Numbered from the stretch's first letter, positions 27,599-36,806 are shown. The stretch: DNA of 64,000 nt from Pedobacter sp. MC2016-15 (GCF_026239695.1 NZ_JAPIVS010000005.1:248001-312000), one strand, 5' to 3'. Numbers and translations: made by a program. Notes: generated by a model not told the origin, from the letters alone.

Positions 27599-28396
27599 TT
27601 AGTGCCCCTTTTCTACTTTTTCGAGATCATTGTGGATATTAGTTTTAAAGTTATAGTTCATGAAATCTTCATCCTGAGGGATAGACAGATGGAAGTCTTT
27701 GATTTTAGCAATTTCCACGGTTAAATCTCCCGCAGAGAAATCAAGCACATGGCCACCTTGACTTTTGTCGTCCGACAAAAAATGGAAATGGTAGCCCTCA
27801 ATGCTCAGTCCGTTGAGGTATGGAGGAAGCTTATAACCTACAATGACTCCGGTGGTATTTCTGATATCAAAAAACTTTTGTCTGTCCAGCAAGGTAGCCA
27901 GCGGAGGGTATGGCTTTTGGGTGTATGGCGGGAAGGCTCTGGTCTTTATGGTATTGAACTTTCCTGATATCCTGATCGCGTAAGCAGCATTTTTGTGCTT
28001 CGCATATTGCTCAAGCTGCGCCAGTGCTTCTTTCTGATTTGCTGAAGCCTTGATATGGAAGGTGGTATCGGGCTTAAAGAAGGTGACAAAAACCAGAGCC
28101 GTTTTAAAGCTGTCCGGTACTTCAGTCGTTTTGCCGGTCGCCTGTGTCTGATAGGCATGTCCATTATGGATCACCAGCTCGCCATCCAGTAAGCCGGGGG
28201 CGCCCAGCCCAAAATCACCATGCTCTTTTAAATCTTTGAGAGGCAGTGTTGCCTCGAACAGGCCACCAATAAAGCTTTCAGCGGTTCCAGACTGGTAAAG
28301 TGTATTGTAGTTTTTTGTTGGGTTGTCTTTTAATTTCGTTTGAGACATAACATTTAGAGTTAGCAGGGAGCAGAGGATAAAGATTAAAGCTTTCAT
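27599..28396 (-). CDS. budA: Alpha-acetolactate decarboxylase with signal peptide
   Basis: Converts alpha-acetolactate to (R)-acetoin plus CO2. It has 265 residues. The zinc-ligand region GYHFHFLSDDKSQGGHVLDF holds three histidines in the expected spacing; GAPGLLDGELVIHNGHAYQ and the early SAESFIGG-like segment fit the family. Unlike cytosolic BudA, it begins with a signal peptide (KALIFILCSLLTLNVMSQ), so it should act outside the cytoplasm. No acetolactate synthase (alsS) is adjacent. It is the first gene of the minus-strand operon with the CocE-like hydrolase and the Gfo/Idh protein. Confidence 0.9.
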   Translation of the reverse strand: MKALIFILCSLLTLNVMSQTKLKDNPTKNYNTLYQSGTAESFIGGLFEATLPLKDLKEHGDFGLGAPGLLDGELVIHNGHAYQTQATGKTTEVPDSFKTALVFVTFFKPDTTFHIKASANQKEALAQLEQYAKHKNAAYAIRISGKFNTIKTRAFPPYTQKPYPPLATLLDRQKFFDIRNTTGVIVGYKLPPYLNGLSIEGYHFHFLSDDKSQGGHVLDFSAGDLTVEIAKIKDFHLSIPQDEDFMNYNFKTNIHNDLEKVEKGH

Positions 28397-28519
28397 AGCT
28401 GTTTAATGATAAAGTTTTCCCTATAACGTAAAATATATCTAAATAATATATCTTTTAACCTGTTTGTTATCATATTTCATTATATTTATACGTTAGTATC
28501 TGAAAAAAATATAATTCAT

Positions 28520-30313
28520 ATGAACAAAACAGTTATTCTTGCATGTGTTTGTGCAATCTTTGCACTAAGTTTCTCCCCACTGGCTGCCCGGCTGCAGACC
28601 AAACATGAGAGCGCGGATAAATCCTGGATCCTGAAATCCAACCAGTACACCGCGCTGCTGGTGGAGCTCGACAAAAAATATTCCCCGGAATATGGCTCTT
28701 CACAGGGGCTTGCTCAGTATGATACCCAGGTGAGCGTGCCCACACTGGCAAATGACCTGGCCCAAAGGAAAGAGAAAGAAGTATTACTCGGAAAGTATAC
28801 TGCTCATTTAGGTACTGAAAAAGATCTCGCTGTTTTGCAGGATCTCAATATCCTGATCAATCACTTAAAGCTGAGCTTCCGTCAGGAGGACTTCGAAAAG
28901 CAGAGGAAAGTACCTTTCATCAATGCAACACCCATGATTTATGGGGGACTAGAGATATTACTGGATGAACAAACCGCTGAAGAAAGACGCCCTGCTGCCG
29001 TGGAACGCATGAAGAAATACGCCGGCCTGACCAGCGGCTATCGTCCGCTGACCAAAATCCTGCAGGAAAGAATCGCTGAGCAGATTGCTAAAAAGAATAT
29101 GATTTACCCATCAGCTCAGGAAATGCAGACGGAGCTGTCCAGGAATAAAAGTATCGTTGAAGGTATTGCGGAACTCTGCAAAAAATACAAATTGAAGGGA
29201 TGGGAAGCACCTTATGAGAAACTAAAGACACAATTAAACGAGTACGATCAGTGGCTGCGTACAAATGTGCTTAGGAAGGCAAGAAAGGATTTTCGTCTTG
29301 CACCTGAAGAATATGCTTTGGCACTGGAATCTTTTGGTGTCAATATCCCTCCCGCAGATCTTGCCGTGATGGCACACCAGGCCTTCACTGCTATCCAGGC
29401 AGAGATGGCTCCGATAGCGAAAAAGATAGCTGAGCAAAGAAAGCTTCCATCAGCAGACTACCGCGATGTGATTGCTGAACTCAAGAAGGAGCAGGTTCAT
29501 GGAGATTCTATCATCCCTCTTTATGAAAGGCATCTGAAGGATATCGAAGGCATCATTCGTCAGCAACAGCTGGTTACACTGCCGGGCAGGCCAGCCATTA
29601 TCCGTCAGGCTACGGCAGCAGAAACTTCGAGAAGTCCCGCGCCGCACATGGTGCCACCGCCTTTCTTAAACAATACGGGGCAGCGTGGCGTATTTGTACT
29701 GCCTCTGAATATGCCTGCGGCACCCGGAGAAACGGAGGTCAGCAAGTATGACGACTTCACCTTTGATGCGGCTTCATGGACGATCATTGCACACGAAGCA
29801 AGGCCCGGCCATGAGTTGCAGTTTGATAAAATGGTGGAAGAGGGTGTTTCCCAGGCGCGTTCCCTCTATGCGTTTAACTCTACCAATGCCGAGGGCTGGG
29901 GTTTATATGCAGAATATATTACGATTCCTTTTATGCCCCTGGAAGGACAGCTGGTATCGCTCAATTACCGATTGCTGAGAGCCGGACGAGCATTTCTTGA
30001 TCCGGAAGTACAGTCAGGAAAGCTGACGCAGCAGCAGGCGCTGGACATACTGATGAGGGATATGGTGCTGTCAAAAGCCTTTGCACAGCAGGAAGTGGAG
30101 CGCTACTCGCTCAAAATGCCGGGACAGGCCAACAGTTATTTTTATGGCTTTACGAAAATGATTGATTTGAGAAAAGCTACAGAAGCCGCTCTGGGTACGA
30201 AATTCAATGCATTGCGTTTTCATGACTTTATCCTTTCACAAGGTTTATTGCCACCGGCATTAATTCGTGATGCTGTAATGAAAGAGTTTATTCCGGCTGA
30301 AAAAGCCAGATAG
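28520..30313 (+). CDS. Exported DUF885 family protein, predicted metallopeptidase
   Basis: Secreted protein of 597 residues in the DUF885 family, thought to be gluzincin-like peptidases. The metal motif HEARPGHELQF (HExxPGH) is near residue 425, followed about 30 residues later by a glutamate in NAEGWGLYAEY. The signal peptide covers residues 1-23 (ACVCAIFALSFSPLAA). The helical N-terminal two thirds are typical. It is divergent from the acetolactate decarboxylase gene, with a 123-bp AT-rich spacer. Confidence 0.87.
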   Translation: MNKTVILACVCAIFALSFSPLAARLQTKHESADKSWILKSNQYTALLVELDKKYSPEYGSSQGLAQYDTQVSVPTLANDLAQRKEKEVLLGKYTAHLGTEKDLAVLQDLNILINHLKLSFRQEDFEKQRKVPFINATPMIYGGLEILLDEQTAEERRPAAVERMKKYAGLTSGYRPLTKILQERIAEQIAKKNMIYPSAQEMQTELSRNKSIVEGIAELCKKYKLKGWEAPYEKLKTQLNEYDQWLRTNVLRKARKDFRLAPEEYALALESFGVNIPPADLAVMAHQAFTAIQAEMAPIAKKIAEQRKLPSADYRDVIAELKKEQVHGDSIIPLYERHLKDIEGIIRQQQLVTLPGRPAIIRQATAAETSRSPAPHMVPPPFLNNTGQRGVFVLPLNMPAAPGETEVSKYDDFTFDAASWTIIAHEARPGHELQFDKMVEEGVSQARSLYAFNSTNAEGWGLYAEYITIPFMPLEGQLVSLNYRLLRAGRAFLDPEVQSGKLTQQQALDILMRDMVLSKAFAQQEVERYSLKMPGQANSYFYGFTKMIDLRKATEAALGTKFNALRFHDFILSQGLLPPALIRDAVMKEFIPAEKAR

Positions 30314-30411
30314 CATATAAGGCTGAACGTTTGATGTTCCTGAACCGCCATCCAGTTGTTCAGGAACGATAAAGTTTCAAAGACAATAAAAATCAAACGA
30401 TAGGTTTATAC

Positions 30412-30579
30412 CTATAATTTTATAGTACGCAGGGCTGATTTCAGCTCTGCAATTTCCTTTTTTCTTTTTTTCGCAAAGACGCTGTCGATGCAGAGCTGGG
30501 CTACTGCCAGTACAAGTATCGGTATAAGCCTGCTGCGTCTCTTTATTTTCATCTTGTTTACAAAGGAACGGCTATCCAT
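30412..30579 (-). CDS. Small predicted membrane protein (55 aa)
   Basis: Candidate small gene. The protein has one hydrophobic helix (LIPILVLAVAQLCIDSVFA) between a basic N-terminal segment (KMKIKRRSR) and a basic helical tail (KKRKKEIAELKSALRTI). The start at 30579 is chosen because GAGGGAAG lies 5-12 bp upstream on the minus strand; an internal ATG at 30552 and a longer frame to 30657 exist. No family was recognised. It could be a chance frame, but the ribosome site and topology speak for a real gene. Confidence 0.45.
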   Translation of the reverse strand: MDSRSFVNKMKIKRRSRLIPILVLAVAQLCIDSVFAKKRKKEIAELKSALRTIKL

Positions 30580-30733
30580 TCTTCCCTCAAATCGCCAAAA
30601 GGGATGATATGCATCACCAAAACTGGGGGGATCTCTGCAAATGCCGCAACAGATCAACGCTCCCCATATGAGGCTAGATTATTCCTGTTTTTTGGGGATT
30701 TACTCAGAATAATGTGTTCAGTTACTTTGCTTC

Positions 30734-31327
30734 ATGAAAAATCGAACACTAATTATTGCCGGAATTATTTCCATTTTTATCTACTCTCTGTCCTCATGTG
30801 GAGGCAGTTCTCCAGAAGAACGGGCAGTAAAAACTACAGGTCCTGTGAGGGATACCTCTGCCAAACGCGGCGCTTACCTCGTCACCATTATGGGATGTAA
30901 TGATTGTCATTCGCCAAGAATCATGGGCCAACACGGTCCGATGTGGGACCCGGAAAGAATCCTGTCGGGGTATCCTTCACATATCCCTGTCAAGGTTCCT
31001 GATATCAAAAATCTTGTGCCTGGTTCAGCAGTTTTTGATCCAACAGGTACAGCGGTTACCGGTCCTTGGGGAATGTCATTTGCAGCAAATATAACATCCG
31101 ATGGTACAGGAATTGGAAACTGGTCATTAAGACAGTTTAAGAATGCATTCACACGCGGCAAACATAAGGGCATTGATGAAGAGAGAAGTCTGTTGCCCCC
31201 AATGTCCTGGGAAAATTATAAAGAGGTGAGTGAAGAAGATATCAAGGCGATCTTTGCCTATCTTAAATCCACTAAACCTGTACGTAACAATGTACCAGAT
31301 CCAATAGCTCCGGGAAAAGTAAAGTAG
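30734..31327 (+). CDS. c-type cytochrome lipoprotein
   Basis: Envelope-anchored monoheme cytochrome c, 197 residues. The lipobox is LSSC at about residue 22. A single heme motif, CNDCH, is at about residues 55-59, and the probable distal methionine lies in LPPMSW near residue 155, with the closing cytochrome helix EEDIKAIFAYLKS. Such proteins pass electrons to oxidases or dehydrogenases; the partner is not evident. It is convergent with the 31394 gene across a bidirectional hairpin. Confidence 0.88.
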   Translation: MKNRTLIIAGIISIFIYSLSSCGGSSPEERAVKTTGPVRDTSAKRGAYLVTIMGCNDCHSPRIMGQHGPMWDPERILSGYPSHIPVKVPDIKNLVPGSAVFDPTGTAVTGPWGMSFAANITSDGTGIGNWSLRQFKNAFTRGKHKGIDEERSLLPPMSWENYKEVSEEDIKAIFAYLKSTKPVRNNVPDPIAPGKVK

Positions 31328-31338
31328 AACTTTCCGGC

Positions 31339-31376
31339 AAAAAAAAAGCAAATGACCACATGATCATTTGCTTTTT
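31339..31376. terminator. Bidirectional terminator
   Basis: Stem AAAAAGCAAATGA / TCATTTGCTTTTT with an 8-base loop, A-rich 5' and T-rich 3', between the convergent genes ending at 31327 and 31394. Confidence 0.85.
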
Positions 31377-31393
31377 CTATAGATGGAAATCAC

Positions 31394-31855
31394 TTATGGA
31401 TTCGCATTCGGAGGTGTTGCATTTGCAGGTAGCTTCAAACCAGAAATTCCGGTTACCACCTCTTCTTCCTCATCTTTACTGTGCTTTTTCTTCTTTTTCT
31501 TGTTTCCGCCTCTGAGTTGCTCCTCAAGGAAATTATCATAATCAGTCTGCTGATCACCTTTCAGGATATTCCTGATATTTTTGGTAGTTTCATTCTGCAT
31601 CCTGTAGAATTTGGCGATATCATCATCGTTATATCCACCGGTCTGCTGTTTTTTGGTGAGGGCAAGCTGCTCCCTGTACATATCCATGGTATAGTTGTAA
31701 ATGATGTTCCGCTGCGTAGGATTCATCTTTACTTTTTTATCCAGGGCTTCCATATTTTTATTAGTTAACTCTGAAAGGGTAGGGATTTTTTGTTGTGCTG
31801 TGGCAAAAAAAACTGTACCCAGAAGCATGGACAGAATTAAAGTGATTTTTTTCAT
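31394..31855 (-). CDS. Exported hypothetical protein with Lys/Glu-rich tail
   Basis: Secreted protein of 153 residues with a signal peptide (LILSMLLGTVFFATAQQ). The middle is helical and polar, in the style of a Spy/CpxP-like periplasmic helical protein (NPTQRNIIYNYTMDMYREQL). It is followed by a run of six lysines and four glutamates and a short tail rich in Pro, Asn and Ala. No specific family was recognised and the function is unknown. Confidence 0.75.
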   Translation of the reverse strand: MKKITLILSMLLGTVFFATAQQKIPTLSELTNKNMEALDKKVKMNPTQRNIIYNYTMDMYREQLALTKKQQTGGYNDDDIAKFYRMQNETTKNIRNILKGDQQTDYDNFLEEQLRGGNKKKKKKHSKDEEEEVVTGISGLKLPANATPPNANP

Positions 31856-31954
31856 TGTGCTATTGAAGATTAAAGGCGCCTGTTGTTAGCACTGACACCT
31901 GTTTTATACCGCGCAATTTATAAAATATTCCTCAATTCTTTGAGTACCTCAACT

Positions 31955-32995
31955 TTATTTATACATATTCGTCTGGCCCGACTGCTTGATCATTCTGTCC
32001 AGCTCCTCCACGCTTACCAGCAGCATATCCAACAGGTTTTTTACTTCGTCGCACACATCCTCATCCTGCATGAGCTTAGCCAAACCCAGGATATTGGCCA
32101 ATGGTCTTCTGATCATGTGCGACTGGTTCATGGCGATGGAAACAAAACGTTCCTGATTTGCCGCCAGGGTCTCATAGGCCTCAGAAAGACTGAGTTTTTG
32201 TTCGGCCTGATTGGCTATCTGAAGCATTTTTTGTCTGTGGATATTGGTGCTCGACCAAAACCACATTTCTATCTGACCTTTTTTATTGCGGTAAGGCTCT
32301 CCGACAACCATAAACCATTCCGGTTGGTTTTTTACCCCCTGAAACCTCACTTCGCCCTGAAAGGGGTTTCCGCTGGCCAGTGCCCGCCTCCAGATGTTCA
32401 GGTATTTCTGTCGGTCTTCAATAAAAATACCTGATGGCCCTTCGATATTTGTCGCTTCGGCAATGCCAAAATAATCCTTCACCCGCTGGTTGGCAGTTAA
32501 GGTTTTTCCAGTATTGTCGGTGGTCCAGATCTGATTTGGCGCAGAATTGAACAGAAATTCATATTTTCTTTTTTCCTCTTCTGCAAATCGCATGTCGCGC
32601 AGCAATTCATTCTCATGAAGTTTTTTATTACTGATTCTTTGGATCGTGGCATTGACCAACATCAGTTTACCCTGCTCATTTTTATAGCTTTCTGCATTCA
32701 GAAGCGCATCGAAAGAGCCATTCTTACCACTAAACCTCAGATTGATTTCGCTGACGACGGATTCGAGGTTTAATAGGGGATGTACAACGATGTTGTAATA
32801 CAACTTGCTCGACTTGGTCATGAGGTTTTTAAAGTTGAGAATCTGGACATCCATAAAATTGATCCCTATCCATGAAGCCATTGTCTTATTGATCGATAGT
32901 ACCTGTCCATCCGGACTAAATGAAATGAAGCCGCATAACATTTCATCCATTACAAAATCCTTATTTAAATACTTGTTTAGTTTTTGTGTCTTCAT
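31955..32995 (-). CDS. PAS-domain protein with HisKA-like helix but no ATPase domain
   Basis: Sensor protein of 346 residues. Two PAS modules are visible: a degenerate first one (about 15-130) and a second (about 140-265) with FNSAPNQIWTTDNTGKTLTANQRV and the PAC segment QGEVRFQGVKNQPEWFMVVG. The C terminus has a histidine-kinase dimerisation helix, SIAMNQSHMIRRPLANILGLA (H about residue 298), but the protein ends about 50 residues later without N, G1 or G2 boxes. It may form dimers or be phosphorylated by another kinase; this is inference. No membrane segment. Confidence 0.85.
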   Translation of the reverse strand: MKTQKLNKYLNKDFVMDEMLCGFISFSPDGQVLSINKTMASWIGINFMDVQILNFKNLMTKSSKLYYNIVVHPLLNLESVVSEINLRFSGKNGSFDALLNAESYKNEQGKLMLVNATIQRISNKKLHENELLRDMRFAEEEKRKYEFLFNSAPNQIWTTDNTGKTLTANQRVKDYFGIAEATNIEGPSGIFIEDRQKYLNIWRRALASGNPFQGEVRFQGVKNQPEWFMVVGEPYRNKKGQIEMWFWSSTNIHRQKMLQIANQAEQKLSLSEAYETLAANQERFVSIAMNQSHMIRRPLANILGLAKLMQDEDVCDEVKNLLDMLLVSVEELDRMIKQSGQTNMYK

Positions 32996-33155
32996 AGTAT
33001 ATACGATTTAAATAAATGATTTTACCGCTTCTTGTTTAACTGTTCAAGTATAAAATATTGTCGCACTGTGAATTACAGTGCTATTTACGTGCCTATATTC
33101 TCAAAAAAGTGAAAAATCATACAATATGTTGAAATATTACACTTATATGTATAAT

Positions 33156-33190
33156 AAAAAAAGGGCTGATCATTAGACCAGCCCTTTTGC
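33156..33190 (-). terminator. Rho-independent terminator of the alcohol dehydrogenase gene
   Basis: Perfect 10-bp stem AAAAGGGCTG (33159-33168) / CAGCCCTTTT (33179-33188), downstream of the stop at 33209 on the minus strand, with an A/T-rich flank giving a U run. Confidence 0.88.
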
Positions 33191-33208
33191 TATTGGATTT
33201 CGATTTAG

Positions 33209-34255
33209 CTACAGTGTAGCCATGTCAATCACAAACCTGTAACGTACATCGCCCTTTTCCATGCGCTCGTACGATTTGTGGATATCCTTGATGTCAATCA
33301 GTTCAATCTCGGATACGATATTGTGTTCTGCACAGAAATCAAGCATTTCCTGAGTTTCGGCAATACCACCGATTCCAGAACCGGCAACGCTTTTTCTGCC
33401 ACCCAGTAAGCTGAAGGCTGATATTTCTGCAGGTGTTGAAGGTGCACCCACGCAAATCATCGTGCCATCTGTAGACAGTAAAGAAAGGTACATATTGAAA
33501 TCATGCTTTGCGGATACAGTATCCAGTATGAAGTCAAAAGTACCCAATGCAGCTTTAACCTGTTCTTTATCACTCGTTACCACAAAGTGATGTGCGCCAA
33601 GTTTTTTTGCATCTTCTTCTTTTTTAGGTGAAGTACTCAGTACGGTAACTTCTGCGCCGAAGGCAACACCAAATTTAACCGCCATATGTCCTAAGCCACC
33701 AAGTCCCAGTACGGCAAGTTTATGTCCTTTGCCCACTTTCCAGTGTCTCAGAGGAGAATAGGTAGTGATACCTGCACACAATAGGGGTGCTACTGCTGCT
33801 AAATCCAATTTCTCTGATACATGCAGAACGAACTCTTCGCGAACTACAATCGTATTGGAATAACCTCCGTATGTTGGTGTTTTACCATCACGCTCCAGGC
33901 TGTTGTAAGTTCCTGTATTGCCTTCCAGACAATATTGCTCCAAGTCTTTTTTACAGTTTACACACTCCTGGCATGAATCTACCATACAGCCTGTACCAGC
34001 AAGATCACCAACTTTAAAGTTTTTTACATGATCTCCCACTTTTACCACGCGGCCTACAATCTCATGTCCTGGTACCATAGGAAAGATCCCCGGAAACCAG
34101 TCATTATTGATTTGGTGTAAATCCGAATGGCAAACACCACAGAACAGAATGTCGAACTGTACATCATGTGGGCCTACTTCGCGACGCTCGAATGACCAGG
34201 CTGCTAACTCTTCGCCTGCACTTTGTGCTGCGTATCCTTTTGTCTCTATCATCAT
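33209..34255 (-). CDS. Zinc-dependent NAD(P)H alcohol dehydrogenase (CAD/YahK type)
   Basis: Medium-chain dehydrogenase that reduces aldehydes, likely with NADPH, in the cytoplasm. It has 348 residues. The catalytic zinc site is shown by FCGVCHSDLHQI and GHEIVGRV, the structural zinc by four cysteines in DSCQECVNCKKDLEQYC, and the cofactor fold by VLGLGGLGHMAVKFG. These are typical of the cinnamyl-alcohol dehydrogenase-like group. Two adjacent ATGs (34255 and 34252) are equally possible starts. A 6-bp inverted repeat lies 31-44 bp upstream. Confidence 0.93.
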   Translation of the reverse strand: MMIETKGYAAQSAGEELAAWSFERREVGPHDVQFDILFCGVCHSDLHQINNDWFPGIFPMVPGHEIVGRVVKVGDHVKNFKVGDLAGTGCMVDSCQECVNCKKDLEQYCLEGNTGTYNSLERDGKTPTYGGYSNTIVVREEFVLHVSEKLDLAAVAPLLCAGITTYSPLRHWKVGKGHKLAVLGLGGLGHMAVKFGVAFGAEVTVLSTSPKKEEDAKKLGAHHFVVTSDKEQVKAALGTFDFILDTVSAKHDFNMYLSLLSTDGTMICVGAPSTPAEISAFSLLGGRKSVAGSGIGGIAETQEMLDFCAEHNIVSEIELIDIKDIHKSYERMEKGDVRYRFVIDMATL

Positions 34256-34285
34256 TATTTAGTTAAGTTGAGATAAAGGTAGGTA

Positions 34286-34299
34286 GTTGTTGGAACAAC
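34286..34299. promoter_or_regulatory. Inverted repeat upstream of the alcohol dehydrogenase
   Basis: GTTGTT and AACAAC separated by two bases, within the expected promoter of the minus-strand dehydrogenase gene. It could be an operator; no regulator is identified. Confidence 0.25.
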
Positions 34300-34550
34300 A
34301 GACAGCGTAAATCAAACAATTAATTATAAAATTCAAACATATCAGTCCTGCTAAAACGTCTTCCACAGCCCGGGCCGGACTGCTGATTTCTCCAATAGCT
34401 ATAATTCATGTCGTGAAAGTTTGCTAAAACGATAATGAACAGAATGAACAGAACTTTCAGATAAAAAACGACTTAATTTTATATCGTCAAAACGTCTCAA
34501 ATACACGATCTGTATCCAAGATATTATTAACAATCAGAAACTTACCTATT

Positions 34551-35648
34551 ATGTCGAATCTTACAGCGGAAATCAAACCCTTTAAAAGGGTGATGTGGAT
34601 AGATTATGCAAAATTTATCGGAATTGTTTTAGTGATCTGTGCGCATCAGACCACCAATAAAGGATGGTTTGATTTTATATCAGCATTTGATATTCCTTTG
34701 TTTTTCTTTCTATCCGGTTTTTTATTCTCCTTCAAGAAATTTGATAATTATCAGCAGTTTTTAAAAGCACGTGTCAGACAGCTTTTGGTGCCGTATTTTC
34801 TGTTAAACTTCGTGGCTTATTTTCTCTGGCTGTTCTTCTTCAAGTTCTTTGATCAGATGTTTGTGTCAAGCGGTCCATTCTATAAATCTTTCTTTGGAAT
34901 ATTTTATGGGAACGGCTATGGCGACTGGCTGATCCACTGCGTGCCAACCTGGTTTATTATCTGCCTTTTTACCCTTGAAAATATCTACTTCCTTGTCTTT
35001 CGCAGGCTGAAGATGGTCTACAGGTATATTGCATTAGCCTCATTTCTGCTGATCTGCTGGCTGGACCGTAACTATACACCGGTATGGTGGCCATGGGGCT
35101 TAAATATCGCTTTCGTAGGTATTATTTTTTATGGTGCTGCAAACCTGTTCAAGGAGAGGGTTAACCAGATGATACAATTACATCCTGTGGTCTTGTTTCT
35201 AATTTCGGCATTGTCTTTTGCCGTACTGGTCTATATCTCCCGTCATGTTCACTCTGATATGAACCAGCATCAATATCAGGATTTTAAGCTGTTTTTTGCG
35301 GGTGCATTTGCAGGAATAGCCTTCGTGCTTACGCTTAGCAGGCTCATTGAGTTGCTGGTGGGAACCGTTAGTATACTCCAGTTTATTGCACAAAACACAC
35401 TTTTCATTATGGCTTTTCACCTGATGGTGATGAGTCTGGTGAACAGGTTTATCCTCAATGTCTTTGATTTTTCATCCAAGGAGATCGCTGCCAATGGTTA
35501 TGTCGGTGCTATCGTGGTGATTCCAACGCTGATACTACTCATCCCTCTGATCAATTTGTGTAACAAGTACTTCCCGATGATGGTAGGTAAACCTGCCCCT
35601 GAAAAGACTACTGTTATTCCGAAAGGAAAAGTGGTTGTGGCCAGATAA
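34551..35648 (+). CDS. Acyltransferase 3 family membrane protein
   Basis: Inner-membrane O-acyltransferase, 365 residues with about ten helices, probably modifying a surface polysaccharide or glycolipid. The family-defining start is WIDYAKFIGIVLVICAHQTT (catalytic histidine), then FFLSGFLFSFKKF and a conserved arginine in KARVRQLLVPY. The acceptor is unknown; no glycan cluster is adjacent. It is convergent with the phytase across a bidirectional hairpin. Confidence 0.9.
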   Translation: MSNLTAEIKPFKRVMWIDYAKFIGIVLVICAHQTTNKGWFDFISAFDIPLFFFLSGFLFSFKKFDNYQQFLKARVRQLLVPYFLLNFVAYFLWLFFFKFFDQMFVSSGPFYKSFFGIFYGNGYGDWLIHCVPTWFIICLFTLENIYFLVFRRLKMVYRYIALASFLLICWLDRNYTPVWWPWGLNIAFVGIIFYGAANLFKERVNQMIQLHPVVLFLISALSFAVLVYISRHVHSDMNQHQYQDFKLFFAGAFAGIAFVLTLSRLIELLVGTVSILQFIAQNTLFIMAFHLMVMSLVNRFILNVFDFSSKEIAANGYVGAIVVIPTLILLIPLINLCNKYFPMMVGKPAPEKTTVIPKGKVVVAR

Positions 35649-35665
35649 CCTTAAATATATTGAGC

Positions 35666-35704
35666 AAAAAAAAACCTGAGATCATTGACCTCAGGTTTTT
35701 TTTA
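35666..35704. terminator. Bidirectional terminator
   Basis: Stem CCTGAG / CTCAGG flanked by A8 and T8 runs that also pair, between the convergent acyltransferase and phytase genes. Confidence 0.85.
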
Positions 35705-35715
35705 TTCGGCTGATG

Positions 35716-36795
35716 CTACTTTTTTACCGCGGCATCGATCTTTTTTTGCAAATCGCGCCAGTCGTAGAAGTGGAATACCTTCCCGTTAGACATCGCTACA
35801 AACATACCTTTTGGAAATTTAGGACCCAAGTTCAGATTGTTCACTTCAGATCCGTCACTCTCCAGCGTAGATACCGGAATCTCTGTAATCAGCTGATGGT
35901 CGTTCGGGTTTTTAGAATTACCCTCTCTTGGGTAAACCATAAAGGTGTTCTTCTGCTGGTTTGATACCAGGATATATCCGGTATCTTTCCCGGTTTTGTA
36001 GATGGAAATCCCTTCATGGTCATCTGTAAAGCCTTCCTTTGCGAATAGGGCGAGTTCTTTATCTCCCTTTGCCGGATCAGCATAGTACTTGTGAACACCG
36101 TTTTGCTCGTCGGAGTAATAGATATAACCCAGCTCATTGTCGGAAGCAATGGATTCAATTTCCTTTTTGCCGCTGTAAGCACCAAACTTGCGTACAACCT
36201 TTCCGGTTACCATCCCTTTTCCATTATCGCTCAATTGATATTGCCATAAGTAGGAGCCCGAAGGACCGGTTTTACGACCAACAATAGCATAAATGGTCTG
36301 ATCTGCCGCCGTGTAAAGGGAAATACCCATAGGTGAACGTTCCGTTTCGCCATCGAAAACTGAAATACCACCATTGTCGATGGCTTTCATCTCCGGCAAC
36401 TGGTAGATTCTGATCTTACTGGTTTCTCTTTCAGTGACCACTGCGATATCTGTGGCTTTACCATTGATTTTCAATCCGTAAGCAATATCCACATTGTTTG
36501 GTCTTTTCAATCCGGGAACACTGTCCACGATCTTGCCTTCGAGATTGAAAACATACAGCGCACCGGCACTGTCTTTATCGGTACCAACGATCAGACTTTT
36601 CGCAGGGTCTGAAGGATTGATCCAGATTGCAGGATCGTCTGTATCGTGTTGCACGGTATCAGTAACCACAACCGGCTTTAATACAGCGGTACTGTCTGTT
36701 ATTGATTGCTGCCCCGAATTCTGGCTTGAACTTGAGGAACTGTTACAGGCATTTAGTGTGAGCAGCAGGGGTACTATATAGTATATTCTATTCAT
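35716..36795 (-). CDS. Beta-propeller 3-phytase lipoprotein
   Basis: Calcium-dependent beta-propeller phytase (BPP) that removes phosphate from myo-inositol hexakisphosphate. It has 359 residues. The lipobox LNAC at residue 17, followed by a serine-rich linker, places it on the cell envelope. Family signatures are DTDDPAIWINPSDPAKSLIVGTD, RPNNVDIAYGL, TDDHEGISIY and a closing FPKGMFVAMSNG. It lies 11 bp downstream of the TonB receptor in the same transcript, which fits uptake of the products. Confidence 0.94.
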   Translation of the reverse strand: MNRIYYIVPLLLTLNACNSSSSSSQNSGQQSITDSTAVLKPVVVTDTVQHDTDDPAIWINPSDPAKSLIVGTDKDSAGALYVFNLEGKIVDSVPGLKRPNNVDIAYGLKINGKATDIAVVTERETSKIRIYQLPEMKAIDNGGISVFDGETERSPMGISLYTAADQTIYAIVGRKTGPSGSYLWQYQLSDNGKGMVTGKVVRKFGAYSGKKEIESIASDNELGYIYYSDEQNGVHKYYADPAKGDKELALFAKEGFTDDHEGISIYKTGKDTGYILVSNQQKNTFMVYPREGNSKNPNDHQLITEIPVSTLESDGSEVNNLNLGPKFPKGMFVAMSNGKVFHFYDWRDLQKKIDAAVKK

Positions 36796-36806
36796 TATAA
36801 TCTTAA

